Shown here one piece after another: positions 34,783 through 43,493 of a stretch of DNA of 64,000 nt. Under the pieces are notes generated by a model. That model worked only from the letters and a program-made list of their open reading frames with translations. It was not told the origin of the DNA and did not search any database. Numbering within the stretch: position 1 is the stretch's first letter; every line of letters begins with the position of its first letter. The stretch spans positions 1 to 64,000 of the forward strand of contig NZ_JAMBNV010000004.1 in assembly GCF_023715245.1 (NCBI RefSeq), written 5' to 3'. A program made the position numbers and the translations under genes. Source of the DNA: Sporosarcina luteola (lineage in GTDB: Bacteria; Bacillota; Bacilli; Bacillales_A; Planococcaceae).

Positions 34783-35581
34783 CCTGTTCCGCCCCCTTGT
34801 CGCTCGTATTTTTAGCTGCGAGCTTCCGACGTTCTTCCATCGACAAGTAAGACGCCAGTTTCTGTTCAATCACCCGTGGAGCCTCGCCTTCGAGGACTGA
34901 AAGAATACCTTCGATCATCATCATTTTCTGGCGCACTTCCTCTTTCGACTTCCGTTGCAACTTATTGGCAAATGGATGCCAAAGTACATAACCTGTGAAA
35001 ATTCCCAGCAACGTCGCGATGAATGCCGCTGAGATGGCATGTCCTAGTGCATCGATGTCATTCATGTTCTTCAGCGCAGCTATCAAACCGACAACAGCCC
35101 CTAACACACCAAGTGTCGGCGCATAAGTCCCGGCCTGTGAGAAAATGAGTGCACCTGCCGAATGCCGATCCTCCATGGCTTCCACCTCTTCGGTAAGTAC
35201 ATCACGGATGTAATCGGCATTTTGTCCGTCGATTGCCAATCCAAGCCCATTTTTCAAAAACGGATCAATAATTTCATCTGACTTGGCTTCCAAAGATAAT
35301 AAGCCTTCACGTCTAGCGACATCCGCCCAACTTGAAAACATCTTGATTAAATCCGAATCGGCCGTCAACTGCTGTTCTTTGAAAATGATGCCGAACAGCT
35401 TGGGCACCCGTTTGATCTCCTTCATCGGAAATGCGATGACCACTGCTGCCGCAGTCCCTACAATAATAATGAGGATTGCGGCTATATTTAACAGATTATC
35501 AGGTGTAACGCCTTTCATCGCCATACCGACAAAAAGCGCCACTGCTCCAAGGATAAGTCCAAAAACCGTTGATAAATCCAT
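34766..35581 (-). CDS. motA: Flagellar stator protein MotA
   Basis: This 271-residue protein has four membrane helices. The first starts at DLSTVFGLILGAVALFVGMA; the last pair contains GTYAPTLGVLGAVVGLIAAL and AFIATLLGIFTGYVLWHPF, with the cytoplasmic charged loop between helices two and three. It forms the stator with MotB, with which it overlaps by 17 bp. A sigma-D-like promoter lies 36-63 bp upstream. Other flagellar genes are not in the window, as is normal for motAB in Bacillus. Confidence 0.94.
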   Translation of the reverse strand: MDLSTVFGLILGAVALFVGMAMKGVTPDNLLNIAAILIIIVGTAAAVVIAFPMKEIKRVPKLFGIIFKEQQLTADSDLIKMFSSWADVARREGLLSLEAKSDEIIDPFLKNGLGLAIDGQNADYIRDVLTEEVEAMEDRHSAGALIFSQAGTYAPTLGVLGAVVGLIAALKNMNDIDALGHAISAAFIATLLGIFTGYVLWHPFANKLQRKSKEEVRQKMMMIEGILSVLEGEAPRVIEQKLASYLSMEERRKLAAKNTSDKGAEQVVKET

Positions 35582-35617
35582 ATCAGTACCTCCATGTCAT
35601 ACAGTCTACTTCTTCTT

Positions 35618-35644
35618 ATTTCGACATATTCCTATCTTTCTTTA
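35618..35644 (-). promoter_or_regulatory. Sigma-D-like promoter of motAB
   Basis: On the minus strand TAAA (35641-35644) and GTCGAAAT (35618-35625) are 15 bp apart, matching the sigma-D pattern TAAA-N15-GCCGATAT at most positions. It is the expected control for a motility operon. Confidence 0.72.
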
Positions 35645-35801
35645 GTAATCATGAATAATTAATATGATCTCAAATTGAAATGTCACCTATAGTACACATA
35701 TTCCGGCAGTATTGATTACTATGTATTTTTGAATTTTTCCCTTTGCCTGTTTTCTGACACTCTAGTACTATTAATACATACAGACCAAGGAGGTTGTTTA
35801 G

Positions 35802-37034
35802 TTGTCGACATTTGAACAGAAGTTGGAAAATTATGCAAAACTGATCGTAGAAGTCGGGGCGAATATCCAAAAGGATCAGATGCTCTTTATTAGCGCTTCC
35901 ATTGAAACAGCCCCACTAGTCAGAATGCTGGCTGACAAGGCTTATACAGCCGGAGCTAGACATGTCATCGTCGATTGGGCCGACGAGGAACTGATTAAAA
36001 TTCGCTATAAAAAGGCCCCTGCCGAATCATTTTCGGATTTCCCGGAATGGAAAGTGATGGAACGCGAAAAATTAGCAGAAGGCGGAGCGGCTTTCGTCAG
36101 CATCGTGTCTCAAAGTCCTGACCTGTTAAAAGGTGTGGACCCTTCCCGTATTGCAGACGTCCAGAAGGCAAGCGGAAAAGCACTCGGCAATTACCGGAAG
36201 ATGATGATGGCCGACCGCTTCAGCTGGTCAGTCGTCGCGGCTCCTTCAAAGGCATGGGCTGCAAAAGTGTTTCCCGAGCTGGATGAATCTGAACAAGTCC
36301 CGGCACTCTGGGAAGCCATCTTCAAAGCTGTTCGAGCAGATCAGGAAGATGCGGTCGGAGCTTGGAAGGAACTTGACCGTACATTGATCGAAAAGGCCGA
36401 TTATCTGACTGAAAAAGCATATGCCAAACTCCACTACAAAGCACCTGGTACCGACTTGACGATTGAATTGCCAAAAGGGCATCTCTGGGTTGGGGGCGGA
36501 AGTGTCAATGTCGATGGTAATGCGTTCATGGCCAATATGCCAACTGAGGAAGTATTTACAGTCCCACATAAGACAGGCGTGAACGGATACGTCAAAAACA
36601 CGAAGCCGCTCAGCTACGGCGGTAATATCATCGATGATTTTACAATCACTTTCAAGGACGGACGGATTACAGAAGTGAAAGCCGGCCAAGGTGAAGAAGT
36701 ACTCCAACATCTGATCGATACGGATGAAGGAGCCAAGCATCTCGGAGAAGTCGCACTAGTTCCGCATGCATCGCCAATTTCCGAATCTGGACTTCTCTTC
36801 TACAATACATTGTTCGACGAAAATGCATCCAATCACCTTGCAATCGGCAGTGCATATTCCTTCTGTCTGGAAGGCGGTAAAACGATGTCGACGGAAGAGT
36901 TGGAAGAACGTGGATTGAATCAGAGCATTACACATGTCGACTTCATGATCGGCTCGGAGGAAATGGATATTGACGGAGAGTTGGCGGATGGAACGATCGA
37001 ACCTGTCTTCCGCAATGGGAACTGGGCATTCTGA
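35802..37034 (+). CDS. M29 family aminopeptidase (AmpS/PepS type)
   Basis: This 410-residue metallo-aminopeptidase starts with TTG at 35802, with AAGGAGG 9 bases upstream. Family segments include NYAKLIVEVGANIQKDQ, the cofactor-binding region FTVPHKTGVNGYV and GEVALVPHASPISES, and HLAIGSAYSFCLEGG near the C terminus. M29 peptidases carry two metal ions and remove N-terminal residues from peptides in the cytoplasm. It stands alone and diverges from motA. Confidence 0.92.
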   Translation: MSTFEQKLENYAKLIVEVGANIQKDQMLFISASIETAPLVRMLADKAYTAGARHVIVDWADEELIKIRYKKAPAESFSDFPEWKVMEREKLAEGGAAFVSIVSQSPDLLKGVDPSRIADVQKASGKALGNYRKMMMADRFSWSVVAAPSKAWAAKVFPELDESEQVPALWEAIFKAVRADQEDAVGAWKELDRTLIEKADYLTEKAYAKLHYKAPGTDLTIELPKGHLWVGGGSVNVDGNAFMANMPTEEVFTVPHKTGVNGYVKNTKPLSYGGNIIDDFTITFKDGRITEVKAGQGEEVLQHLIDTDEGAKHLGEVALVPHASPISESGLLFYNTLFDENASNHLAIGSAYSFCLEGGKTMSTEELEERGLNQSITHVDFMIGSEEMDIDGELADGTIEPVFRNGNWAF

Positions 37035-37092
37035 TTTCGGACACATTTTAGTAATAGAATTGAATCTGCTCTTTAATTATTCCAGGAATGTA

Positions 37093-37098
37093 GTATAA
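37093..37098 (+). promoter_or_regulatory. -10 box before the small membrane protein
   Basis: TATAAT lies 41 bp before the ATG at 37139; a weak -35, TTTAAT, is 16 bp further up. Coordinates give the -10 box only. Confidence 0.55.
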
Positions 37099-37138
37099 TG
37101 AATGTACACTAACATTTATTGTAGGGAGGGGTCTCATC

Positions 37139-37276
37139 ATGGGCTTGATGTTTACTACAGTTATCGGTTACACAATTGTACTTGGTATAGCAGCATTTTT
37201 CACAATGCATTTTCTCGGGAAGGCTCTCAATTCTGCCGATGCAGAAATAATCGATCCAAAACCGGAAGTAAAATAA
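37139..37276 (+). CDS. Small membrane protein, 45 residues
   Basis: This short gene has one membrane helix (about residues 4-27: FTTVIGYTIVLGIAAFFTM) and a short acidic tail ending in DPKPEVK. The ribosome site GGAGGGG and the following TCATC before ATG are nearly identical to those in front of the carbonic anhydrase gene at 37408. Promoter, ribosome site and codon use argue that it is real. Family not recognised. A 131-bp gap with a hairpin-like GAGTTGCC...GGCAGCTC (37285-37306) separates it from the next gene. Confidence 0.68.
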   Translation: MGLMFTTVIGYTIVLGIAAFFTMHFLGKALNSADAEIIDPKPEVK

Positions 37277-37407
37277 ATAAATCAAAGAGTTGCCACTTGG
37301 CAGCTCTTTTCTTTTTCTGTACACTACTTACTATAGTTTGTATGTATCTTACAAAAAGAGATGTTTCATCTCTTAAAATCCCAATTGAAAAATGGAGGGG
37401 CCTCATC

Positions 37408-37983
37408 ATGACACTATTGTCTGAAATCCTTGCGTACAATAAAGAATTTGTAAACGAGAAGAAATATGAAGAGTATGCCACTACAAAATTCCCCGATAAG
37501 AAAATTGTCATCTTGACTTGTATGGACACAAGGCTGACAGAACTTCTCCCAAAAGCGATGAACTTACGTAACGGCGATGCGAAGATCATCAAAAGCGCCG
37601 GCGCTATCGTCACTCATCCTTTTGGCGGGATCATGAGGAGCATCATAATCGCCCTATATGAATTGCAGGCCGATGAAGTGTATATTATCGGGCATCACGA
37701 CTGTGGCATGAGCTCAATCGACACCAAACAGATCATAGACAAGATGGTTGATCGTGGAGTAGACAAAAATCTGTTTAAAACCTTACAATACTCGGGCATC
37801 GATATGAAAGATTGGCTTCGCGGCTTCAATGACGTCACAGATAGCGTCAAAAGAAGTGTTGACCAAGTGCGGAATCACCCACTTATGGACCGCAAAGTGG
37901 CTGTACACGGCCTCGTCGCCCACCCGGACACCGGTCTTTTGGATATCATCGTCGACGGATATGAAGCAATCGACGAAAACTGA
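37408..37983 (+). CDS. Beta-class carbonic anhydrase
   Basis: This 191-residue enzyme hydrates CO2 to bicarbonate. Zinc ligands are Cys38, His96 and Cys99, with the Asp40-Arg42 dyad (CMDTRL) and GHHDCGM. It resembles B. subtilis YvdA-type enzymes. The ATG at 37408 follows GGAGGGG at 8 bases; the upstream in-frame extension (from 37102) is not coding-like and overlaps the small membrane gene in another frame. Confidence 0.92.
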   Translation: MTLLSEILAYNKEFVNEKKYEEYATTKFPDKKIVILTCMDTRLTELLPKAMNLRNGDAKIIKSAGAIVTHPFGGIMRSIIIALYELQADEVYIIGHHDCGMSSIDTKQIIDKMVDRGVDKNLFKTLQYSGIDMKDWLRGFNDVTDSVKRSVDQVRNHPLMDRKVAVHGLVAHPDTGLLDIIVDGYEAIDEN

Positions 37984-38050
37984 CACCGGATTTCCCGGGA
38001 AATAGACAAAAGCATACTGCACTAGGTGCGGAAATGACATGAATAAGACA

Positions 38051-38083
38051 AAAACCGATTCTTCATTAGAAGAATCGGTTTTT
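38051..38083. terminator. Terminator after the carbonic anhydrase gene
   Basis: The stem AAAAACCGATTCTTC/GAAGAATCGGTTTTT closes on a 4-base loop, with flanking A and T runs. It serves the carbonic anhydrase gene and the convergent acetyltransferase gene. Confidence 0.92.
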
Positions 38084-38122
38084 AAGTTTTATAGCTAGTT
38101 TCCGCCAGGCGGCCTTACCCTT

Positions 38123-38668
38123 TCAATAGTCGTCCGCCAAGCAGGCATACATATAATGATCTTCCCAACAACCGTTAATGTACAAAAGTTTTCTCAGCAA
38201 TCCTTCACGGATAAAACCGGCATTCTCCAGCACTCTGACCGAACCGGCATTACGGGGAGAGACGAACGCCTCCACCCGATGCAGCGAGACGGTTTCGAAT
38301 GCGAATTTCGTAACGATTCTTACCGCTTCTGTCGCAAGACCTCTTCCTGTTTCCCGTTCGTCGATTGAATAACCGACGAAACCACTTGAAAAAGGCAGCC
38401 TTTTAATACTGTATAACGATATATGACCGATCAACCTGCTTGTTTCGGCGTCAAAAATCCCAAAATTATATTCGCGCCGATCTCTCATTTGATAAATGGA
38501 TTCCCTTATCTTATCCCGTTGGACAGAAACCGTATAGTAGCTCGATTCATGACGAGGCTCAAAGACCGTCCAATATTCCCGATTTGCTTTGAGCAACTGG
38601 GTGAATATCGCTGCATCGTCTTCTGTCAATATACGCAAATAACAAGTTCGCCCTTCAAGCAGAATCAA
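38123..38668 (-). CDS. GNAT N-acetyltransferase, RimJ/RimL type
   Basis: This 181-residue acetyltransferase has acetyl-CoA binding motif A in GYSIDERETGRGLATEAVRIV (about 105-125), then the RimJ-type HRVEAFVSPRNAGSVRVLENAGFIREG segment. Length and layout match B. subtilis YjcK, a proposed ribosomal protein alanine acetyltransferase. The target is unproven. It follows pepF by 7 bp and is likely co-transcribed with it. Confidence 0.87.
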   Translation of the reverse strand: MILLEGRTCYLRILTEDDAAIFTQLLKANREYWTVFEPRHESSYYTVSVQRDKIRESIYQMRDRREYNFGIFDAETSRLIGHISLYSIKRLPFSSGFVGYSIDERETGRGLATEAVRIVTKFAFETVSLHRVEAFVSPRNAGSVRVLENAGFIREGLLRKLLYINGCWEDHYMYACLADDY

Positions 38669-38675
38669 TGCGTCT

Positions 38676-40481
38676 TCACCTTTCTTCGGAAGCTATTTTC
38701 AAAAATTCTTCTACGTCTTTCACACATAACGCCACACCTTTTGCCCAGAATTCCTCTTTAGTTATATCTTCACCGAGATGCTTCATCGCAAGATCCTCGA
38801 CTGACATGACGGCCGTGTCGCGCAAGAGAGCCATATATTTCTGTTCAAACGATTCCCCTTCTTCAATGGCTTTCGCATAAATGCTCAATGAGAACAGGTA
38901 TCCGAATGTATACGGGAAGTTATAGAATGGTGTCCCCGTAATATAAAAGTGCAGCTTCGAAGCCCAGAAATGCGGATGAACTGTATCAAGAGCTCCTCCA
39001 TATGCCTCTCTTTGTGCTTCAGCCATCAACTCATTTAATCTTGTAGCAGGCACCACTCCATTTTTCCTTTCTTCGTAAAAGCGCGTCTCGAACAGGAAGC
39101 GTGCATGGATATTCATGAAGAATGCCACACTGCGTTGGATTTTATCCTCAAGCAATGCTAGTTTTTCCTCTTCTGTTTCCGCCGACTTGACGGCAGCGTC
39201 AGCGACGATCATTTCAGCGAAAGTGGAGGCCGTCTCTGCAACTCCCATTGCGTATTGCCGGTTCATATAATGGACTGGTCGCAATGCGTATGAATGGAAC
39301 GCATGACCCAGTTCATGTGCCAACGTCGCCACATTGGACATGGAGCCGCTATATGTCATGAATATGCGGGATTGTTCTGAAACCGGCATGCCCGTACAGA
39401 ATCCTCCCGGACGTTTATCCGCCCGGTCTTCCGCTTCGATCCAGCTATCCTCAAATGCTTTCCTCGAAAATGACTCGAGTTCCGGACCGAACTTGCCGAA
39501 GTGCTCCAAGATGAATTCAGCGCCTTCTTGGAACGGCATTTCCTTCGTGGATGAAGTGACAGGTGCATCTAAATCATACCAATTCATATTTTCATTTCCC
39601 AATAGTTCGGCTTTTCGCTTCAGATATTCTACAAAAGGGGCTTTATTGTCACTGATAGCCCCCCACATTGCGTCAAGCGTCTCTTGGCTCATCCGATTCC
39701 GCATGAGAGGCTCTTTCAGAACGGAATCCCAGCCACGCTTCTTATAGACAGCCAAGCGGAATCCTGCAAGGTGGTTCAATGTTGAGGCAAAGAAATCCTC
39801 TTTCGCCCCCCATGCGTCTTCAAGTTTATTAAACGCTTCCTTGCGTACTTCGACATCTGCATGGGAGCTCAAATTATTCGCCTGGCCAACGGAAAGCTTC
39901 TTCTCTTCCCCATCAATTGTCATTTCAATCGTAATGTCCCCGACAAGCTGATCATATAATTGGCCCCACCCTTGGTACCCATCGACACTTAGTGCAGTGA
40001 TAAGGTTTTCTTCCTCCTCGGACAGTTTCAATTGAACTTCTTCGCGCCATTCTTGTAGAATAAAATCGAATTGGGATAGTTGCTCGGTCGCCAACAAGTC
40101 TTTCCAAACAGTTTCTTTAGTCTTAGCAATTGCTAGTTTGATCTTCAAAATGGCTGGCTGGAACCTCGCTCCTAACGAGGAAACTTCAGCTTGGAGAAGA
40201 AGCGCTTTTTTATCTTTCGTATTCGCGGCGATGAAACATCCAATGACCGCTCCCGCTTCCCTAAGATTCTTCGCAGTGTTTTTGATTTCATCAATTACAT
40301 GAAGAATTTGATCCGCATCTTCCACGGTTGTAGGTGTTTGCGTGGCAATTGCAAGGTTTTCCAATGCACCGATTTGCTCTTTTACCGTATCAAGGTGAGT
40401 ACGAAGCTGCTCCGAACCGCTGCCGCCTTTGAAAAATACATCTAAATCCCATACTTGTGAATATGTTTTTGTCGTAGTCAA
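38676..40481 (-). CDS. pepF: Oligoendopeptidase F (M3 family)
   Basis: This 601-residue zinc peptidase is of the PepF/M3B clan. The active site HELGHAFHS (HExxH) lies near residue 390, and the downstream Glu ligand is expected in MGVAETASTFAEM. It cleaves short peptides in the cytoplasm. The length is normal. The gene starts with ATG ending 40481, with GGGGGAC 6-7 bases upstream. Confidence 0.95.
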   Translation of the reverse strand: MTTTKTYSQVWDLDVFFKGGSGSEQLRTHLDTVKEQIGALENLAIATQTPTTVEDADQILHVIDEIKNTAKNLREAGAVIGCFIAANTKDKKALLLQAEVSSLGARFQPAILKIKLAIAKTKETVWKDLLATEQLSQFDFILQEWREEVQLKLSEEEENLITALSVDGYQGWGQLYDQLVGDITIEMTIDGEEKKLSVGQANNLSSHADVEVRKEAFNKLEDAWGAKEDFFASTLNHLAGFRLAVYKKRGWDSVLKEPLMRNRMSQETLDAMWGAISDNKAPFVEYLKRKAELLGNENMNWYDLDAPVTSSTKEMPFQEGAEFILEHFGKFGPELESFSRKAFEDSWIEAEDRADKRPGGFCTGMPVSEQSRIFMTYSGSMSNVATLAHELGHAFHSYALRPVHYMNRQYAMGVAETASTFAEMIVADAAVKSAETEEEKLALLEDKIQRSVAFFMNIHARFLFETRFYEERKNGVVPATRLNELMAEAQREAYGGALDTVHPHFWASKLHFYITGTPFYNFPYTFGYLFSLSIYAKAIEEGESFEQKYMALLRDTAVMSVEDLAMKHLGEDITKEEFWAKGVALCVKDVEEFLKIASEER

Positions 40482-40641
40482 TTGTAGTCCCCCTAATCAT
40501 TCGGAAAATTGTAATTAAATCATGTTTTTATTATACCATGAATCTTCGGCATTCGAAATAATGGATTTGTGACGGAAACTTCATACTTTCCTTCGCACAG
40601 TCCCCCATTCCTATGTATACTGTTCTGAGGGAGGATGTACT

Positions 40642-41370
40642 ATGTCTAGAATACTTCTTATGACCCTGTCGCTATGTACAGTCATACTATTGAATATAAC
40701 CGCAAGCTTTTACTCACTGAATGGAAACACAACAAGCGAAATAACAAATCGACTGCCGTTGCTTTTCATTCCGGCAGACTATGTATTGATCATCTGTTGG
40801 TTACTCTATATCATGCTTTTTTTCTGGATTTTCAATTTCAAAAAGACTTGCCACGAGATGAGCTCCGCACATCGAAACCGCTTCACTTACCTTTTCGTAT
40901 TAAGTTGTCTTCTCCATATTGCTTGGATTGTCCTTTGGCACTTCGGGTTGTTCACCGGAACCGTCATTACGAAAATAGTTCTTCTCATTGTGTTGCTCAC
41001 TTTATATGGTACCTTCCCGAAACGGGAAAACCGATTGCTTGGCAGAGTGCCATTTAGCCTGCTCACTGGGTGGATTTTCATTACGACCATCTCGAACTTC
41101 AGTTATCTTCTAATGATCCATGGTTGGACTGGGTTCGGGTTAAGTGATCCTTTATGGGCCGTCATCTTTTTAACGATTTCCACGGCTTTCGCTTTACATT
41201 TTATGTACCACTACAAGGATTATGTGATGAATCTCGTTTTTGTTTGGGCGTTTATCGGCATTGCCGTTAAAAACGGGACGGAGGAGCTGTTCATATCCGC
41301 AGCTGCCATCTTTTTATCAGCAGTCATCATAGCATGCATCTTCCTGTTTTCAGGCAGACGTACGCATTAA
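40642..41370 (+). CDS. Polytopic membrane protein, possibly TspO-related
   Basis: This 242-residue protein has about seven hydrophobic segments. Segments IPADYVLIICWLLYIMLFFWI and LSCLLHIAWIVLWHFGLF resemble the tryptophan-rich TspO/MBR pattern but the chain is longer than typical TspO (about 150-160). GGGAGG lies 7 bases before the ATG. No clear partner genes are nearby. The TspO link is a weak similarity seen by eye. Confidence 0.6.
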   Translation: MSRILLMTLSLCTVILLNITASFYSLNGNTTSEITNRLPLLFIPADYVLIICWLLYIMLFFWIFNFKKTCHEMSSAHRNRFTYLFVLSCLLHIAWIVLWHFGLFTGTVITKIVLLIVLLTLYGTFPKRENRLLGRVPFSLLTGWIFITTISNFSYLLMIHGWTGFGLSDPLWAVIFLTISTAFALHFMYHYKDYVMNLVFVWAFIGIAVKNGTEELFISAAAIFLSAVIIACIFLFSGRRTH

Positions 41371-41412
41371 AAAATAGCAGGAGCATGATGACACATGCCC
41401 CTGCTATTTTTA
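41370..41412. terminator. Bidirectional terminator before thiT
   Basis: The stem AAAATAGCAGG pairs with CCTGCTATTTT with a second inner stem around GCATGATGACACATGC. It lies between convergent genes and overlaps the thiT stop region. Confidence 0.85.
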
Positions 41413-41967
41413 TGTTCTTTGAATAAGTCTAGGCGCGGATGTGAAAAGAACAACTGCTACGATTGCACACAATATGATGGATGGAATCATATAGGATCCA
41501 TTGTATACCAAGGAGTACAACCAAGCCGGCTGGTCTCCGGCATATTCAGCGAAAAACACCATACCGCCAATAAAGTGGGCCAAGTACCGAAGAAGGCCGC
41601 CCAACACCGTCCCGACAATTATTGCTGCAGCCATCGAGCCTTTGCGTCCAGCCGCTTTGCTATTAATCAGCCATCTGAGTGTGGACGCCGCCAATCCAAC
41701 AACCGTGTATGCGACAAAATAATCTAAAGCGCCTTGCACGGGGTGGATGATATAGCCCCCTATAACAGCTTGCAGGAGACCCGATATCAATCCGGTCAAT
41801 AAACCGCCAGAAACTCCCCATCGATATGCCATCAAGATGATCGGCAACATTGATAAGGTGACGGACCCGCCTTGAGGCATTTTAAATAGCGTCAAGTTAT
41901 CCAATACAAACGATAAAGCTCCTAGAATGGCAACCTCCAACATTAACTGAAGTCTTTTGCGATCCAA
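41410..41967 (-). CDS. thiT: Thiamine-specific S component ThiT (ECF transporter)
   Basis: This 185-residue membrane protein has six hydrophobic segments and the ThiT features GGSVTLSMLPIILMAYRWG and VQGALDYFVAYTVVGLA. It binds thiamine and works with the shared EcfAA'T module, encoded elsewhere. GGGGGAATT lies 5-6 bases before the ATG. A complete TPP riboswitch with terminator lies in its 290-bp leader, which confirms the substrate. The region 41968-42111 holds the rest of the leader and no gene. Confidence 0.95.
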   Translation of the reverse strand: MDRKRLQLMLEVAILGALSFVLDNLTLFKMPQGGSVTLSMLPIILMAYRWGVSGGLLTGLISGLLQAVIGGYIIHPVQGALDYFVAYTVVGLAASTLRWLINSKAAGRKGSMAAAIIVGTVLGGLLRYLAHFIGGMVFFAEYAGDQPAWLYSLVYNGSYMIPSIILCAIVAVVLFTSAPRLIQRT

Positions 41968-42111
41968 TTGTAATTCCCCCTTTTTTAGTCGGAGGGATAC
42001 GGAATGAAAAAGCGTTTTTTCTGCCTCGACCGGGTATCACATATATGGATACGTTTGAAACATGCCCATCATGGTTACGGTTACTAAACAGCTTTAAAAC
42101 TTTTTCGCAAC

Positions 42112-42146
42112 AAAAAAACGACATCCCGGATAGAACCGAGACATCG
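42112..42146 (-). terminator. Expression-platform terminator of the TPP riboswitch
   Basis: Read on minus, CGATGTCTCGG pairs with CCGGGATGTCG (allowing G-U pairs) around a 6-base loop, followed by seven T. It lies just after the aptamer, so thiamine pyrophosphate should cause premature termination. Confidence 0.88.
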
Positions 42147-42156
42147 ATCGTTGTCA

Positions 42157-42252
42157 GTTTCCATCCACATCCCTACGCAAGTATGAACTTACAGGTTCGA
42201 AGGGTTAGGACGAATATCCAATCTCAGCCTTATAGGCACCCCTTGTGGTCAT
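42157..42252 (-). promoter_or_regulatory. TPP riboswitch (THI element)
   Basis: Read on minus, the aptamer has the canonical blocks GGGGTGCC, AAGGCTGAGA, ACCCTTCGAACCTG and GTTCATACTTGCGTAGGGA. It is upstream of thiT. A possible promoter, TTGCTT-17-TACAAT, lies about 30 bp before it on minus, near 42267-42295. Confidence 0.97.
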
Positions 42253-42344
42253 GTAATTCAATTGTCGTATACATTGTATATGTTACAGTACTTATAAGCA
42301 AGATGAATTGTAAACTACTTATTAGAATTGCGGGAGGTAAGCCT

Positions 42345-42686
42345 ATGACCAATAATAAACTATTATCAGCCCTCTGTTATTTCAGCATCTTCTTTTCACC
42401 GCTTCTCTTGCCTGCAATCGTCTTTTTTGTCACGGATGATCATGACGTGAAAGGGCATGCGAAACGTTCGCTTATCTCGCATCTTATTCCAGTCGTGCTC
42501 CTTATTGCCGGCTTCATCCTGTTTACGTTTTCGATGATTTCCTATGAATCGAGGATGTACACAATGTTGACAGGGCAATTCGACTTTTGGGGACTGGCCC
42601 CTTTCCTGTTCATGCTCATCTACGGACTGCTGTTTGTTATCGTCGTCATCTGGAATGTCTATCACGGCGTGAAAGTATTGAAATGA
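42345..42686 (+). CDS. DUF4870-type small membrane protein
   Basis: This 113-residue protein with three membrane segments has the DUF4870 layout: LCYFSIFFSPLLLPAIVFF, then a charged HDVKGHAKRSLISHL loop, then two helices. The function is unknown. GGGAGG lies 8 bases before the ATG. It is divergent from the TPP-riboswitch leader of thiT and is followed by a dispersed repeat. Confidence 0.8.
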   Translation: MTNNKLLSALCYFSIFFSPLLLPAIVFFVTDDHDVKGHAKRSLISHLIPVVLLIAGFILFTFSMISYESRMYTMLTGQFDFWGLAPFLFMLIYGLLFVIVVIWNVYHGVKVLK

Positions 42687-42691
42687 TAGCG

Positions 42692-42815
42692 AAGGAAGGC
42701 ATAGTGAGTGAAATATGGTCCTGCTCCCTAGGGGTCGAAAAAAACATTGCTCGGCAAACGCCGTTCTTCGTAACGGCGTTCGCTGGGGTCGCCGATCTCC
42801 ACTCCAATAATTGAA
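42692..42815. repeat. Dispersed palindromic repeat family 1, copy 5 (short)
   Basis: This is a degenerate copy. Blocks GCTCCCTAGGGGTCG, CATTGCTCGGCAAACGCCGT, GCCGTTCTTCGTAACGGCG and GGGGTCGCCGATCTCCACTCC match other copies in the orientation of copies 2 and 3. Confidence 0.75.
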
Positions 42816-42936
42816 GTATATCTTACATTTTTAGCTGCATGGCAACAGTAAAGACATGAGAAGGTAATTCTTATTGCAGGCTCTGTTAAGAGGCATTATT
42901 GATTACTATTGAAAAAGGACATGTTTAGGGTCCTTT

Positions 42937-43353
42937 TTATTCGAACGCGACCGATTGTTCAATATGTTTATATTGTTCTAGTAGTAACTCTAAATCTTCG
43001 GGATAGACGTGGTTAATAGTTTTTATATCAGACACGGATTTCCAATTGGATTCGACAATAATTTGATCTGGATCATTAATTCCACTGCTCTCGCCGATCT
43101 TTTCCACCCTGAAATAATATGTCTTTACCTTTATATTATTAATGGTTGTTTCTTTAACTTTTAATTTCTTGATGACTTTCACGTCATATCCCGTTTCTTC
43201 TTTAACTTCCCGAATGCAACATTCCTCAGGACTCTCGCCTTCTTCAATACCACCAGAAGGAACCGCCCATCTCTCAGACCCAAAACTTCTGACCATTAGT
43301 ATTTCCTTATGTTCATTGATACAAATACCTGCTGAACCTGACCAGCTTTTCAT
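42937..43353 (-). CDS. NUDIX hydrolase
   Basis: This 138-residue protein has the Nudix box GGIEEGESPEECCIREVKEETGYD (about 33-56; G-x5-E-x7-RE-x2-EE). The ATG ending 43353 has AAAGGGGAC about 8 bases upstream; the frame open to 43473 runs through repeat copy B and is not favoured. The hairpin AAAAAGGACC...GTCCTTTTT at 42911-42935 terminates it. It is a second NUDIX gene in AT-rich accessory DNA, distinct in sequence from that at 23084-23533. Confidence 0.88.
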   Translation of the reverse strand: MKSWSGSAGICINEHKEILMVRSFGSERWAVPSGGIEEGESPEECCIREVKEETGYDVKVIKKLKVKETTINNIKVKTYYFRVEKIGESSGINDPDQIIVESNWKSVSDIKTINHVYPEDLELLLEQYKHIEQSVAFE

Positions 43354-43417
43354 TGTTATAGTCCCCTTTCTCACAAAGCTTTTATTAAACTGCATGGCCT
43401 GATTGTTGAACACACAG

Positions 43418-43490
43418 TAAACAACATCTGCAACTTTAGGTAAACAAGAAATAGAACCCTCAAAGCAGTTCAATCTTCAAGTAACCGATT
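43418..43490 (-). repeat. Dispersed repeat family 3, copy B
   Basis: On minus: CGGTTACTTGAAGATTGAAC, a weak stem closed by GGGTTC, then TATTTCTTGTTTACCTAAAG. It aligns with copy A (22980-23065) and copy C (44725-44835), and lies between the lipoprotein stop and the NUDIX start. Confidence 0.55.
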
Positions 43491-43493
43491 CTA

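Noticed and set aside
34783..34869. Longer start for motB
   Set aside because: It would overlap motA by about 100 bp with Arg-rich sequence; the TTG at 34782 places the key Asp as in homologues.
37102..37407. N-terminal extension of the carbonic anhydrase
   Set aside because: The extension overlaps the 45-residue membrane gene in another frame and the better ribosome site is at 37396-37402.
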